From the NCBI RefSeq assembly GCF_000948975.2, contig NZ_CP059735.1, forward strand, positions 5,640,603 through 5,704,602: a DNA stretch of 64,000 nt, written 5' to 3'. Both the position numbers and the translations under genes were made by a program. Below are positions 27,602 through 39,810 of the stretch, piece after piece (positions within the stretch are counted from its first letter, which is position 1; each line of letters begins with the position of its first letter). The notes under the pieces are model-generated. The model worked only from the letters and a program-made list of their open reading frames with translations. It was not told where the DNA came from and ran no database searches. Origin of the DNA: Thalassomonas actiniarum. GTDB lineage: Bacteria > Pseudomonadota > Gammaproteobacteria > Enterobacterales > Alteromonadaceae.

Positions 27602-29008
27602 ATGTCACAAGCCGTTTTAGATTTAATCAAAGAACACGATGTCAAATTTATTGACCTTCGTTTTACTGATACCAAAGGTAAAGAGCAGCATATTTCCCTT
27701 CCTCATCATCAAATTGATGAAGACTTCTTTGAAGAAGGAAAAATGTTTGATGGTTCATCTATTGCCGGCTGGAAAGGAATCAACGAATCTGACATGGTAT
27801 TAATGCCTGATGCTGCCAGTGCAGTATTAGACCCCTTCACCGAAGAAGTTACCTTAAATGTCCGTTGTGATATTTTAGAGCCGACCACTATGCAGGGCTA
27901 CAGCCGTGACCCACGCTCGGTAGCACGACGCGCCGAAGAATATATGCGCAGCACCGGCATTGCCGACACCGTACTTTTTGGTCCTGAGCCTGAGTTCTTC
28001 GTTTTTGATGATGTCCGTTTCCATACCGATATGAGTGGCTCTATGTACTCTATCGACGATAAAGAAGCGAAATGGAATTCAGGTACCGAATATGAAGACG
28101 GCAACACCGGCCATCGCCCGACCGTGAAAGGCGGTTACTTCCCGGTAGCCCCGGTAGATTCTTCACAGGACTTGCGCTCTGCCATGTGTTTGGTCATGGA
28201 AGAAATGGGTCTGGTGGTTGAAGCCCATCACCATGAAGTTGCCACCGCGGGTCAAAATGAAATTGCCTGTCGTTTCAATACTATGGTCAACAAAGCCGAT
28301 GAAGTGCAAATTTATAAATATGTGGTGCATAACGTTGCCCATGCCTACGGTAAAACCGCGACCTTTATGCCGAAACCTTTAGTCGGCGATAACGGTACCG
28401 GTATGCACTGTCACCAGTCGCTGGCCAAAGACGGCGTCAACTTATTCTCCGGCGACAAATACGGCGGACTGTCTGAAACAGCCCTTTATTACATCGGCGG
28501 TATTATCAAGCATGCTAAAGCATTAAATGCCTTCACCAATGCTTCTACCAACTCATACAAGCGTCTGGTACCGGGTTTCGAAGCACCGGTAATGCTTGCC
28601 TATTCGGCACGTAACCGCTCGGCTTCAATCCGTATTCCTATGGTACCTAGCCCGAAAGCCGCCCGTATCGAAGTACGCTTCCCGGATCCGACCGGTAACC
28701 CTTACCTGGCTTTCTCAGCGATGTTAATGGCCGGCCTTGACGGTATTAAAAACAAAATCCACCCTGGCGACGCCATGGATAAAGATTTATATGATCTGCC
28801 AGCCGAAGAAGCTGCTGAGATCCCTCAGGTAGCTGCCTCTTTCGAAGAAGCGCTTAATGCCTTAGAAGCAGATCATGAATTCCTCACCGCCGGCGGCGTC
28901 ATGGATAACGATATGATCCAGGCCTACATCGACCTTAAACGCGATGAAGTCGAAAGGTTGAACTCAACCACCCACCCGGTCGAATTTGACATGTATTACA
29001 GTGTTTAA
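27602..29008 (+). CDS. glnA: Glutamine synthetase, type I (GlnA)
   Basis: Forms glutamine from glutamate and ammonia with ATP; dodecameric enzyme and centre of nitrogen assimilation. 468 residues. Signatures: [27 protein letters not shown], the ATP-binding [17 protein letters not shown], and the adenylylation loop DLYDLPAEE whose tyrosine (near residue 398) is the target of GlnE. Expression is expected from the sigma-54/NtrC elements upstream, and the gene is followed by its own terminator and by glnL-glnG. Confidence 0.99.
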   Translation: MSQAVLDLIKEHDVKFIDLRFTDTKGKEQHISLPHHQIDEDFFEEGKMFDGSSIAGWKGINESDMVLMPDAASAVLDPFTEEVTLNVRCDILEPTTMQGYSRDPRSVARRAEEYMRSTGIADTVLFGPEPEFFVFDDVRFHTDMSGSMYSIDDKEAKWNSGTEYEDGNTGHRPTVKGGYFPVAPVDSSQDLRSAMCLVMEEMGLVVEAHHHEVATAGQNEIACRFNTMVNKADEVQIYKYVVHNVAHAYGKTATFMPKPLVGDNGTGMHCHQSLAKDGVNLFSGDKYGGLSETALYYIGGIIKHAKALNAFTNASTNSYKRLVPGFEAPVMLAYSARNRSASIRIPMVPSPKAARIEVRFPDPTGNPYLAFSAMLMAGLDGIKNKIHPGDAMDKDLYDLPAEEAAEIPQVAASFEEALNALEADHEFLTAGGVMDNDMIQAYIDLKRDEVERLNSTTHPVEFDMYYSV

Positions 29009-29033
29009 CCGATAACACTTTAATCAAAGTAAG

Positions 29034-29063
29034 AAAAAAGCTCACTCCGGTGAGCTTTTTTTT
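29034..29063 (+). terminator. Rho-independent terminator after glnA
   Basis: GCTCAC (29040-29045) and GTGAGC (29050-29055) with loop TCCG, preceded by an A-tract and followed by eight T. Incomplete readthrough would feed the downstream genes, as in enterics. Confidence 0.9.
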
Positions 29064-29122
29064 GCCTGTTATCTATAATTTAGGTAAATTGATGTTCTAA
29101 CGGAATTGGAAAATGCTGCGCC

Positions 29123-29629
29123 ATGATCAAAAGATTAAGTGTATTGTTAGCGGTTTTATTATCTTTTGCGGTCGAAGCCACCTCCACCAAGATTTATGTC
29201 TGGCGCAATGAGCAAGGCGTACTGGTTTTTTCCGACACACCAAGACCCGGGGCTGAAGAAGTTAAAGTTGAAAACAAAAACGATCAGCTCACCTCAGTAG
29301 ATACCTCCATTTTAGATATTAAACCCAAGGCAATTGAAGAAAAGTATCAAGTCAGTATCAGCCAACCGGAAAACAATGCTACGGTAAGGGATAATACCGG
29401 CTCAGTTTATGTCGCCGGACGCATTAAACCCATCTTCAAAAAAGGCTTAAAAATACAGCTTTATCTCGACAATACCCCCTACCAGGAGCCTCAGGACCAT
29501 TCCATGTTTGTCCTGCGCAATATCGACCGCGGCGAGCATAAAATTAAAATGGATTTAATCAACAATCAGGGCAAGGTTATTGCATCATCTAAACCGATTG
29601 TGTTTTATATGCACCGGGCATCAAAGTAA
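29123..29629 (+). CDS. DUF4124-domain exported protein
   Basis: A 168-residue protein with signal peptide (MIKRLSVLLAVLLSFAVEA) and a DUF4124 region (KIYVWRNEQGVLVFSDTPRP). The second half (about 78-165) looks like a beta-sandwich, with SISQPENNATVRDNTGSVYV and a VLRNIDRGEHKIKM segment. A protein like this often sits between glnA and glnL in Alteromonadales. Role unknown; periplasmic location inferred. Confidence 0.8.
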   Translation: MIKRLSVLLAVLLSFAVEATSTKIYVWRNEQGVLVFSDTPRPGAEEVKVENKNDQLTSVDTSILDIKPKAIEEKYQVSISQPENNATVRDNTGSVYVAGRIKPIFKKGLKIQLYLDNTPYQEPQDHSMFVLRNIDRGEHKIKMDLINNQGKVIASSKPIVFYMHRASK

Positions 29630-29692
29630 CACAGCGATTGGCCTTGTTTATGTGCATATTTGATCATTATTGAGTAAACTAAAATTTATTTA

Positions 29693-29709
29693 TGCACCTT
29701 TTTGGTGCA
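29693..29709. promoter_or_regulatory. NtrC site upstream of glnL
   Basis: TGCACCTTTTTGGTGCA is a perfect palindrome of the NtrC type, 14 bases before the start of glnL. In E. coli an NtrC site at the glnL promoter represses glnLG; the location here suggests the same autoregulation. Confidence 0.85.
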
Positions 29710-29722
29710 TCGGGGTTCTGTC

Positions 29723-30811
29723 TTGCACGAGATATGTGAAAATCAACAACAAATAGATTATCAACAGCTGTTACCCGGCCAACTGGTCACGGCTGTGGTG
29801 ATACTCGATCACGCATTCACCATCCAATATGCCAACCCCGCCGCAGAAGCTTTATTAAACAGGAGCCAGAATAAATTAAAAGGGCTGGCTTTTGAAACGG
29901 TGTTCAGTAACGCTTCCATTGATAACGAACGGTTACAACAGCTCGTGACCACAGGGCAGGAATTTACCGACAGCGATGTGTTATTACATATTCCCGGCTC
30001 TCATCAATTCACCGCCGAAATTACATTGTCTGCGGTTGAGTTTGACCGCCAAAGCCATGTGTTGCTGGAATTTAAAAAAATCGACCAGCAAAAACAAATC
30101 AGCATCGAAGTCTTCCAGCAACAGCAGTGGGAGTCGGCCCGGGATCTTATCCGCGGCCTGGCCCATGAAATTAAAAACCCCCTCGGGGGATTAAGGGGCG
30201 CCGCCCAGTTGCTGCATAAAGAATTGTCCTCGGGCCAGCAGGAATACACCACAATGATCATCGAGCAGGCAGACAGGTTAACCAATTTGGTTGATCGCCT
30301 GCTTGGTCCCAACCAGCTGCCGAACATGACCAAACAAAATATTCACCTGGTGCTGGAAAAGGTCAATCAACTGGTGAGTTTTAATAACCCGAAAAAAATT
30401 AAATTCATCCGGGATTACGATCCTTCCATTCCGGATGTGGAATTTGATCAGGAAAAAATGCAACAGGCGATTTTAAATATCGTCAGTAATGCCGTACAGG
30501 CGGTGGACGACTCCAGCCATATTTATTTTAAAACCCGGGTCACCAGCAATCAGACCATTAACGGCAAACGGGTAAAATTATCGGCACAGATCAGCATTAT
30601 CGACCATGGTCCGGGCATTCCTCCCCATATCCAGGATACCCTGTTTTACCCTATGGTGTCGGGACGCCCTAATGGTACCGGCTTAGGTTTGTCAATTGCA
30701 CAAACCCTGATCAACCAGCACAAGGGCAAGCTGTCCTGCGACAGCTACCCGGGTCGTACCGAATTTATTATTTTATTACCCTTAACGGAAGAGAACTTTA
30801 ATGATTACTGA
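29723..30811 (+). CDS. glnL: Nitrogen regulation histidine kinase NtrB
   Basis: Cytoplasmic sensor kinase/phosphatase that, with PII, phosphorylates NtrC in nitrogen starvation. A PAS domain (about 20-85, VILDHAFTIQYANPAAEALL) precedes the phosphoacceptor helix GLAHEIKNPLGGLRGAAQLL, N box NIVSNAVQAV and G boxes DHGPGIPP and GTGLGLSIAQ. I favour the TTG at 29723 (362 aa) because CGGGG is a suitable distance upstream and because an earlier TTG at 29702 lies in the NtrC site. The 3' end overlaps glnG by 11 bases. Confidence 0.95.
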   Translation: MHEICENQQQIDYQQLLPGQLVTAVVILDHAFTIQYANPAAEALLNRSQNKLKGLAFETVFSNASIDNERLQQLVTTGQEFTDSDVLLHIPGSHQFTAEITLSAVEFDRQSHVLLEFKKIDQQKQISIEVFQQQQWESARDLIRGLAHEIKNPLGGLRGAAQLLHKELSSGQQEYTTMIIEQADRLTNLVDRLLGPNQLPNMTKQNIHLVLEKVNQLVSFNNPKKIKFIRDYDPSIPDVEFDQEKMQQAILNIVSNAVQAVDDSSHIYFKTRVTSNQTINGKRVKLSAQISIIDHGPGIPPHIQDTLFYPMVSGRPNGTGLGLSIAQTLINQHKGKLSCDSYPGRTEFIILLPLTEENFNDY

Positions 30812-32201
30812 ACAAGTTTGGATTGTTGATGATGACAGCTCAATTCGCTGGGTATTAGAAAAAGCTTTTGCCGCAGCCAATATCAGCACCGCCTCCTTTG
30901 ATAACGGCGAAAATTTATTGATTGCCTTAGATCACGGCCAGCCGGAAGTCATTATTTCCGATATCCGTATGCCAAAGACCGACGGCATGACCTTATTGGA
31001 AACCGTGAGTGCCCAGCACCCCCATATCCCGGTGATCATCATCACCGCCCATTCAGACTTAGACAGTGCCGTAAATGCCTATCAGGGCGGGGCGTTCGAA
31101 TATTTACCTAAACCCTTCGATATTGATGATGCGGTCACCTTAACCAAACGGGCCCTGACCCATGCCAGAGAGCAAAATGTCCAAAACCAGGCCGCCAATG
31201 CCGCGCCCGAAGCTGCCGGCATTATTGGTGAAGCACCGGCAATGCAGGAAGTATTCAGGGCAATCGGTCGTCTGTCGCGCTCAAGTATCAGTGTGCTGAT
31301 AAACGGTGAATCCGGTACCGGTAAAGAACTCGTCGCCCATGCCCTGCATATTCACAGCCCACGTGCCAATGCACCTTTTATTCCGTTAAACATGGCGGCC
31401 ATCCCCAAAGAGTTGATCGAAACCGAACTTTTTGGCCATGAAAAAGGTGCCTTCACCGGCGCCAACACCGTCAGGCAGGGCCGCTTCGAACAGGCCCACA
31501 ACGGCACCTTATTCCTCGATGAGATCGGCGATATGCCGCTGGATATCCAAACCCGGTTGTTGCGCGTGCTCGCTGACGGCCAGTTTTACCGCATCGGCGG
31601 CCACTCCCCCATCCAGGTAGATGTCAGGATCATTGCCGCTACTCACCAAAACCTCGAAGAAAGGGTGGTCAATGGCGAATTCAGGGAAGATCTCTTTCAC
31701 CGCCTCAATGTCATCCGTATTCACATCCCAAGCTTAAGAGAGCGCAAGGAAGATATAGAACAGCTGTGTGAACACTTCCTCAAGCAGGCCGCCAATGAAC
31801 TCGGGGTAGAAACAAAAACCCTGGATAAGAATGCCGTAAATTTCCTTAAACAATGTAACTGGCCGGGCAATGTCAGGCAACTGGAAAATATCTGTCGCTT
31901 TCTCACCGTAATGGCCAGCGGACAGGAAATCCTGGTAGAAGACTTACCGGCAGAGCTGACCGAAAAGAAAATCGCCAGTCCCGGTACCTCTATCAACTGG
32001 AAAAGTGCCCTTGGCTCATGGATGGACGAGCAATTATCCCAGGGTAATTCCGCCATACTCGATGAAGTATTACCCGAATTTGAAAAAATTATGCTGGAGC
32101 GTGCTTTGGTCTATACCCAGGGCCATAAACAGGAAGCCGCGAAAAAACTGGGTTGGGGCAGGAATACCCTGACCAGGAAACTTAAAGACTTAAACCTTTA
32201 A
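30801..32201 (+). CDS. glnG: Nitrogen regulator NtrC (sigma-54 enhancer-binding protein)
   Basis: Response regulator that activates sigma-54 promoters. Receiver domain (1-125) has the phosphorylated D54 (IISDIRMPK). The AAA+ domain shows Walker A GESGTGKE, the sigma-54-contacting GAFTGA loop and Walker B LFLDEIGDMPL. The C-terminal FIS-type helix-turn-helix has KLGWGRNTLTRKLKDL. Length 466 fits. The overlap with glnL couples their translation. It is expected to bind the palindromes at 27456 and 29693. Confidence 0.98.
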   Translation: MITEQVWIVDDDSSIRWVLEKAFAAANISTASFDNGENLLIALDHGQPEVIISDIRMPKTDGMTLLETVSAQHPHIPVIIITAHSDLDSAVNAYQGGAFEYLPKPFDIDDAVTLTKRALTHAREQNVQNQAANAAPEAAGIIGEAPAMQEVFRAIGRLSRSSISVLINGESGTGKELVAHALHIHSPRANAPFIPLNMAAIPKELIETELFGHEKGAFTGANTVRQGRFEQAHNGTLFLDEIGDMPLDIQTRLLRVLADGQFYRIGGHSPIQVDVRIIAATHQNLEERVVNGEFREDLFHRLNVIRIHIPSLRERKEDIEQLCEHFLKQAANELGVETKTLDKNAVNFLKQCNWPGNVRQLENICRFLTVMASGQEILVEDLPAELTEKKIASPGTSINWKSALGSWMDEQLSQGNSAILDEVLPEFEKIMLERALVYTQGHKQEAAKKLGWGRNTLTRKLKDLNL

Positions 32202-32227
32202 ATTTCCTTTTAGATAAGAGAGCGGAG

Positions 32228-32623
32228 TTAGTCAGTTTCCACAACTGAGTGGCATTCATGGTCGGTACATTGCTTACAGCTGTTGCACAATCTTAAATTG
32301 ATAAAATGTGCCGCAACAATCAGGGACGTACCGATAAATATCAAAAAGGGCTGTACTTCAGCTGAGAAGTCATGTTTTTGCCAGTAGACAGCCACACCGA
32401 TAAATAACAAGTAAAAAGGATATAAACGACGGTGGTAGCGCTTATAACCGGAGAACAAGGCGATACTGCCCAATGCCGCCGTTACCATCAGAAATACGTG
32501 CTCCCAGGCATGATCAGCAAGAAAACTCAAGCCAAGCAAAGGTAAAGCCGGAAGCAGTACCGGTAACAGTATGCAGTGTAGGGCACATAAGGATGCCGCT
32601 GTGATACCAAATTTATCTAACAT
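32228..32623 (-). CDS. MerC-domain membrane protein
   Basis: A 131-residue protein with four hydrophobic segments and the conserved SLCALHCILLPVLLPALP near residues 11-28, containing the CxxxC pair typical of MerC mercury transporters. The tail CNSCKQCTDHEC adds four cysteines and a histidine, a likely metal-binding end. No mer operon lies nearby, and chromosomal MerC-like proteins of this kind are widespread in Alteromonadales; mercury as substrate is not assured. Confidence 0.85.
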   Translation of the reverse strand: MLDKFGITAASLCALHCILLPVLLPALPLLGLSFLADHAWEHVFLMVTAALGSIALFSGYKRYHRRLYPFYLLFIGVAVYWQKHDFSAEVQPFLIFIGTSLIVAAHFINLRLCNSCKQCTDHECHSVVETD

Positions 32624-32747
32624 TTCTGCATGAACCTTTATTTACTGGTAAACGGTGGTAACTCGTGATGAATACAAATGAAGAAAAAGAAAATCATCTA
32701 TAAACGCGATAATATCACATTTGATATATTATAACATTAATTAAATT

Positions 32748-33716
32748 TTATGCCTGATCTACCGCAAAGGAAAGGACATTCTTGATCTTGTCTTTTTTCA
32801 GGGCCAGCATCACCAGGCGATCGACTCCCAAGGCGACCCCGGCACAGTCCGGCAAACCATGTTCAAGTGCACAAATAAACCTTTCATCCAGCGGCTTCTC
32901 TCCCTTGCCACTGGCAAGCCTTTTAGCATTATCCTGATGAAAACGCTTTGTTTGTATTTCGGCATCAGTGAGTTCATTAAAGCCGTTCGCCAATTCCAGC
33001 CCCAGGTAATAACATTCAAAACGCTCTGCCACCCGGCTATCATCGGCAGATATTTTAGCAAGGGATGCCTGAGATGCCGGAAAATGATAAACCAAGCAGG
33101 GGGCCTCCAAACCTATCTCAGGCTCTATGATTTCACTAAAGACAAACTGTAATAATGTGTCAATATCCTGCTCCTGAAGCAACCAGTCGCTGCATTTATC
33201 ATGAGCTTTAATCAGTGTCAGTAACTCAGCAGTGCTGGTCTCTAACGGGTCTATATTAACCTTGTCTAAAAACACCTGCTGATAGCTGATTTTTGTCGCC
33301 GGTTTACAGGCTAAAACTTGCTCAAGCAAGTCACCCACCTCTGACATTAACTGAAAGTGATCAAAACCCAGCCGGTACCACTCTAAAATAGTAAATTCCG
33401 GATTATGGTGGCTGCCATGGGCTTCATCACGAAATGCCTTACACAGTTGAAAGATATCACCATAACCACTGGCCAGTAAGCGCTTCATGGCAAACTCCGG
33501 CGATGTCTGCATATAGAGGCTTGCAGACCCCTCACAGAGGTAGTCGTAACGGGTAGAAAAGGCATCTAAGTGCAGATCTGTAATGGTGCCCTGTGACAGT
33601 AATGGCGTTTCAACTTCGACAACATCACGGGCAATAAAAAAGCTCCTGATCTGCTGTAATACTTTTGCCCTTTGCCTGGCATCCTGCCATTGAAGTGTTG
33701 CTTGCCACGACATCAT
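32748..33716 (-). CDS. epmA: EpmA, elongation factor P beta-lysine ligase
   Basis: Lysyl-tRNA-synthetase-like enzyme (PoxA/GenX) that attaches (R)-beta-lysine to EF-P so that ribosomes pass polyproline stretches. About 322 residues. Class II aaRS motifs are visible: FIARDVVEVETPLL, ASGYGDIFQLCKAFRDEAHG broken over motif 2, and the final GVALGVDRLVMLAL. No anticodon-binding domain is present, as expected. I start at the tandem ATGs 33716/33713, with AGG 7-10 bases upstream; an open frame upstream is not coding. EF-P and epmB are not in the window. Confidence 0.94.
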   Translation of the reverse strand: MMSWQATLQWQDARQRAKVLQQIRSFFIARDVVEVETPLLSQGTITDLHLDAFSTRYDYLCEGSASLYMQTSPEFAMKRLLASGYGDIFQLCKAFRDEAHGSHHNPEFTILEWYRLGFDHFQLMSEVGDLLEQVLACKPATKISYQQVFLDKVNIDPLETSTAELLTLIKAHDKCSDWLLQEQDIDTLLQFVFSEIIEPEIGLEAPCLVYHFPASQASLAKISADDSRVAERFECYYLGLELANGFNELTDAEIQTKRFHQDNAKRLASGKGEKPLDERFICALEHGLPDCAGVALGVDRLVMLALKKDKIKNVLSFAVDQA

Positions 33717-33817
33717 ATTGTTACCTGTTAAAAAATGAGCTGTTAAAAAACTAGCTGCTAAAAAACTATCGGTTATGTTAAAGGAAAATTTATTTTTAAA
33801 AAGCAAAAAGTAGAAAG

Positions 33818-33848
33818 CAAAAAACCCGACTCTTTCGAATCGGGTTTC
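33818..33848 (-). terminator. rRNA operon terminator after the second 5S
   Basis: AAACCCGA (33822-33829) pairs with TCGGGTTT (33840-33847) with T-run on the minus strand. It lies 11 bases after the second 5S gene. Confidence 0.85.
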
Positions 33849-33858
33849 TTTAATAGGA

Positions 33859-33975
33859 GTCTGGTAATGACCTACTCTCACATGGGAACTCCCACACTAC
33901 CATCGGCGCTAACGCGTTTCACTTCTGAGTTCGGCATGGGATCAGGTGGTACCACGTTGCTATTGTCACCAGACA
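33859..33975 (-). rRNA. rrf: 5S rRNA, second copy
   Basis: A 117-base 5S gene, nearly identical to the copy at 34086-34202 and with terminal complementarity (TGTCTGGT at the 5' end with ATTACCAGAC at the 3' end). Ends are assigned by pairing, to within a base or two. Confidence 0.93.
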
Positions 33976-34045
33976 AAAACTGTAATTTGTTAGATAACTT
34001 TACTTCATCTTAAATGATAAATTAGCTAATAAATTACTTTAATTT

Positions 34046-34074
34046 AAAAACCCGCTTCACTTGAAGCGGGTTTT
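34046..34074 (-). terminator. Terminator between the two 5S genes
   Basis: CCCGCTTCA (34051-34059) pairs with TGAAGCGGG (34062-34070); on the minus strand it is followed by a T-run. It stands between the first and second 5S, so the second depends on readthrough or its own promoter. Confidence 0.85.
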
Positions 34075-34085
34075 CGTAATTAGAA

Positions 34086-34202
34086 GTCTAGCAATGTCCT
34101 ACTCTCACATGGGAACTCCCACACTACCATCGGCGCTACTGCGTTTCACTTCTGAGTTCGGCATGGGATCAGGTGGTACCACAGTGCTATTGTCGCTAGA
34201 CA
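34086..34202 (-). rRNA. rrf: 5S rRNA, first copy
   Basis: A 117-base 5S gene following 23S. It differs from the second copy at a few positions, including the closing stem (TGTCTAGCG with the 3' GCTAGAC). Confidence 0.95.
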
Positions 34203-34314
34203 AAAACAGTCAATCTTGGAAAACGATATATATCTACTTATTCAATCTATGTGTACGTGACTTTTGTTTTTAATGTCAGTCTTCATACAATCTTAAAACC
34301 ACTTGGGTGTTGTA

Positions 34315-37203
<2,889 letters not shown>

Positions 37204-37614
37204 ATACAACCCCAAGTAGTTTCCGAAGAAACTGCTCAACTGTTCGGTGACTAAACCGAACTAAGTTGTAAAGTCTGACATTTTCACGCACTCATAGAGT
37301 GTCTTGAATAAGAGTTGATAATGACTCAAGGAAGAAGTCATTATCGGATTGATGTTCACAGCGCGACACTGTGTTCATCGTCGCAAATAGCCGTTTATAA
37401 AAACGATTATTCACGGGTATATATATCAGCTTTCCAGATTGTTAAAGAACAGTTTTTAACGCGCATTCGGTTAAAAAGTTGGTTAAAAAACCAAAACTGA
37501 ACATTCTAGCGAGAACGCTTAGTTTTGGTCTTTCCCTTCAAAGAGAAGGTTTATTAATTTGTTATCAGTGCAATTTGTGTGAACACTCAACGAGAACAGT
37601 GTTTTACTTCAAGA
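37204..37614 (-). other. 16S-23S spacer without tRNA genes
   Basis: A spacer of 411 bases. It holds a boxA-type antitermination element (TTCTTTAACAATCTGG on the minus strand, about 37434-37449) and the 3' half of the 16S processing stem (37561-37592). I looked for Ile, Ala and Glu tRNA sequences on both strands and saw none. Confidence 0.8.
37561..37592. repeat. Arm of the 16S RNase III processing stem (partner at 39299-39327)
   Basis: GTTATCAGTGCAATTTGTGT here is inversely repeated at 39299-39327 (ACACAAATTGCATGATAAC), upstream of 16S. In the primary transcript the two arms pair around 16S and would be cut by RNase III. Confidence 0.85.
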
Positions 37615-39157
<1,543 letters not shown>

Positions 39158-39298
39158 AAATCGTTTGTGAAGCTTTCGCTTCGACTCAATGAATTCTGTC
39201 AAATAAATATTACTTACTTAAAAAGTAAGTCGTACTTGTGTGTCATTCATCATTAAGTTTATTTTTGTCCCTAAGGACTATGTAAAATCAACATTAAC

Positions 39299-39345
39299 GT
39301 GAGTGCCCACACAAATTGCATGATAACTAATTTTTAAAGAACTTC
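39299..39345 (-). promoter_or_regulatory. rRNA leader: processing stem arm and boxA
   Basis: Contains the arm that pairs with 37561-37592 and, immediately before it, the boxA-type element TTCTTTAAAAATTA (minus strand, 39341-39328). It sits about 170 bases ahead of 16S in the leader RNA. Confidence 0.75.
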
Positions 39346-39426
39346 GCTTAGTGAACTAAGCAAGATATAAATCGCATTCGCCTATACCTTAAGTAAACAT
39401 TGTTGCTTAAGACCTTGTCTCAAGCG

Positions 39427-39462
39427 AGATGCGCATGATACGCTTCTCAGTTTTGATGTCAA
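39427..39462 (-). promoter_or_regulatory. rRNA promoter, proximal
   Basis: Minus strand TTGACA (39462-39457), 16-base spacer, TATCAT (39440-39435), followed by a GC-rich GCGC discriminator, as in stringently controlled rrn promoters. Expected start near 39427. Confidence 0.75.
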
Positions 39463-39556
39463 CCTCTTTTTTCAAAGTTTTGTTGGCTGTTTAAGTCATG
39501 TTTGCATCACTTAAACTTATCAAAACACTTCTTTGGGCTGCCCCGTGGAAGTGGAT

Positions 39557-39588
39557 GCGCATTTTAGACAGTTTTACTTTTAGATCAA
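39557..39588 (-). promoter_or_regulatory. rRNA promoter, distal
   Basis: Minus strand TTGATC (39588-39583), 16-base spacer, TAAAAT (39566-39561), then GCGC. The same GCGCATC follows the -10 of the proximal promoter, indicating tandem rrn promoters. Confidence 0.65.
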
Positions 39589-39747
39589 GCTTTATTTTCA
39601 TTTAATTGTTTGACCGCTCAAATTTCAAACAAAACGCTCTGTAAACCCTTGATATGCCGCTTTCAGCTCGTTTCACTTTCTGCTTGGTTTACAAAAAACC
39701 AGCTTCTTTAGCCTCTGCCTAAAAAAGAATCTATAAAAAATAAACCA

Positions 39748-39779
39748 TAAAAAAACGCCGCTAAAGAGCGGCGTTTTTA
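39748..39779 (-). terminator. Rho-independent terminator of acnB
   Basis: AAAAACGCCGCT (39751-39762) pairs with AGCGGCGTTTTT (39767-39778) and has T-runs on both strands. It begins about 30 bases beyond the acnB stop and may also stop transcripts from the other side. Confidence 0.9.
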
Positions 39780-39810
39780 TCAATTATTCTCTTTTAAAGG
39801 AAAATAATAA

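Noticed and set aside
37204-37614. tRNA in the rRNA spacer
   Set aside because: No cloverleaf or conserved TTC-type loop could be identified by eye on either strand.
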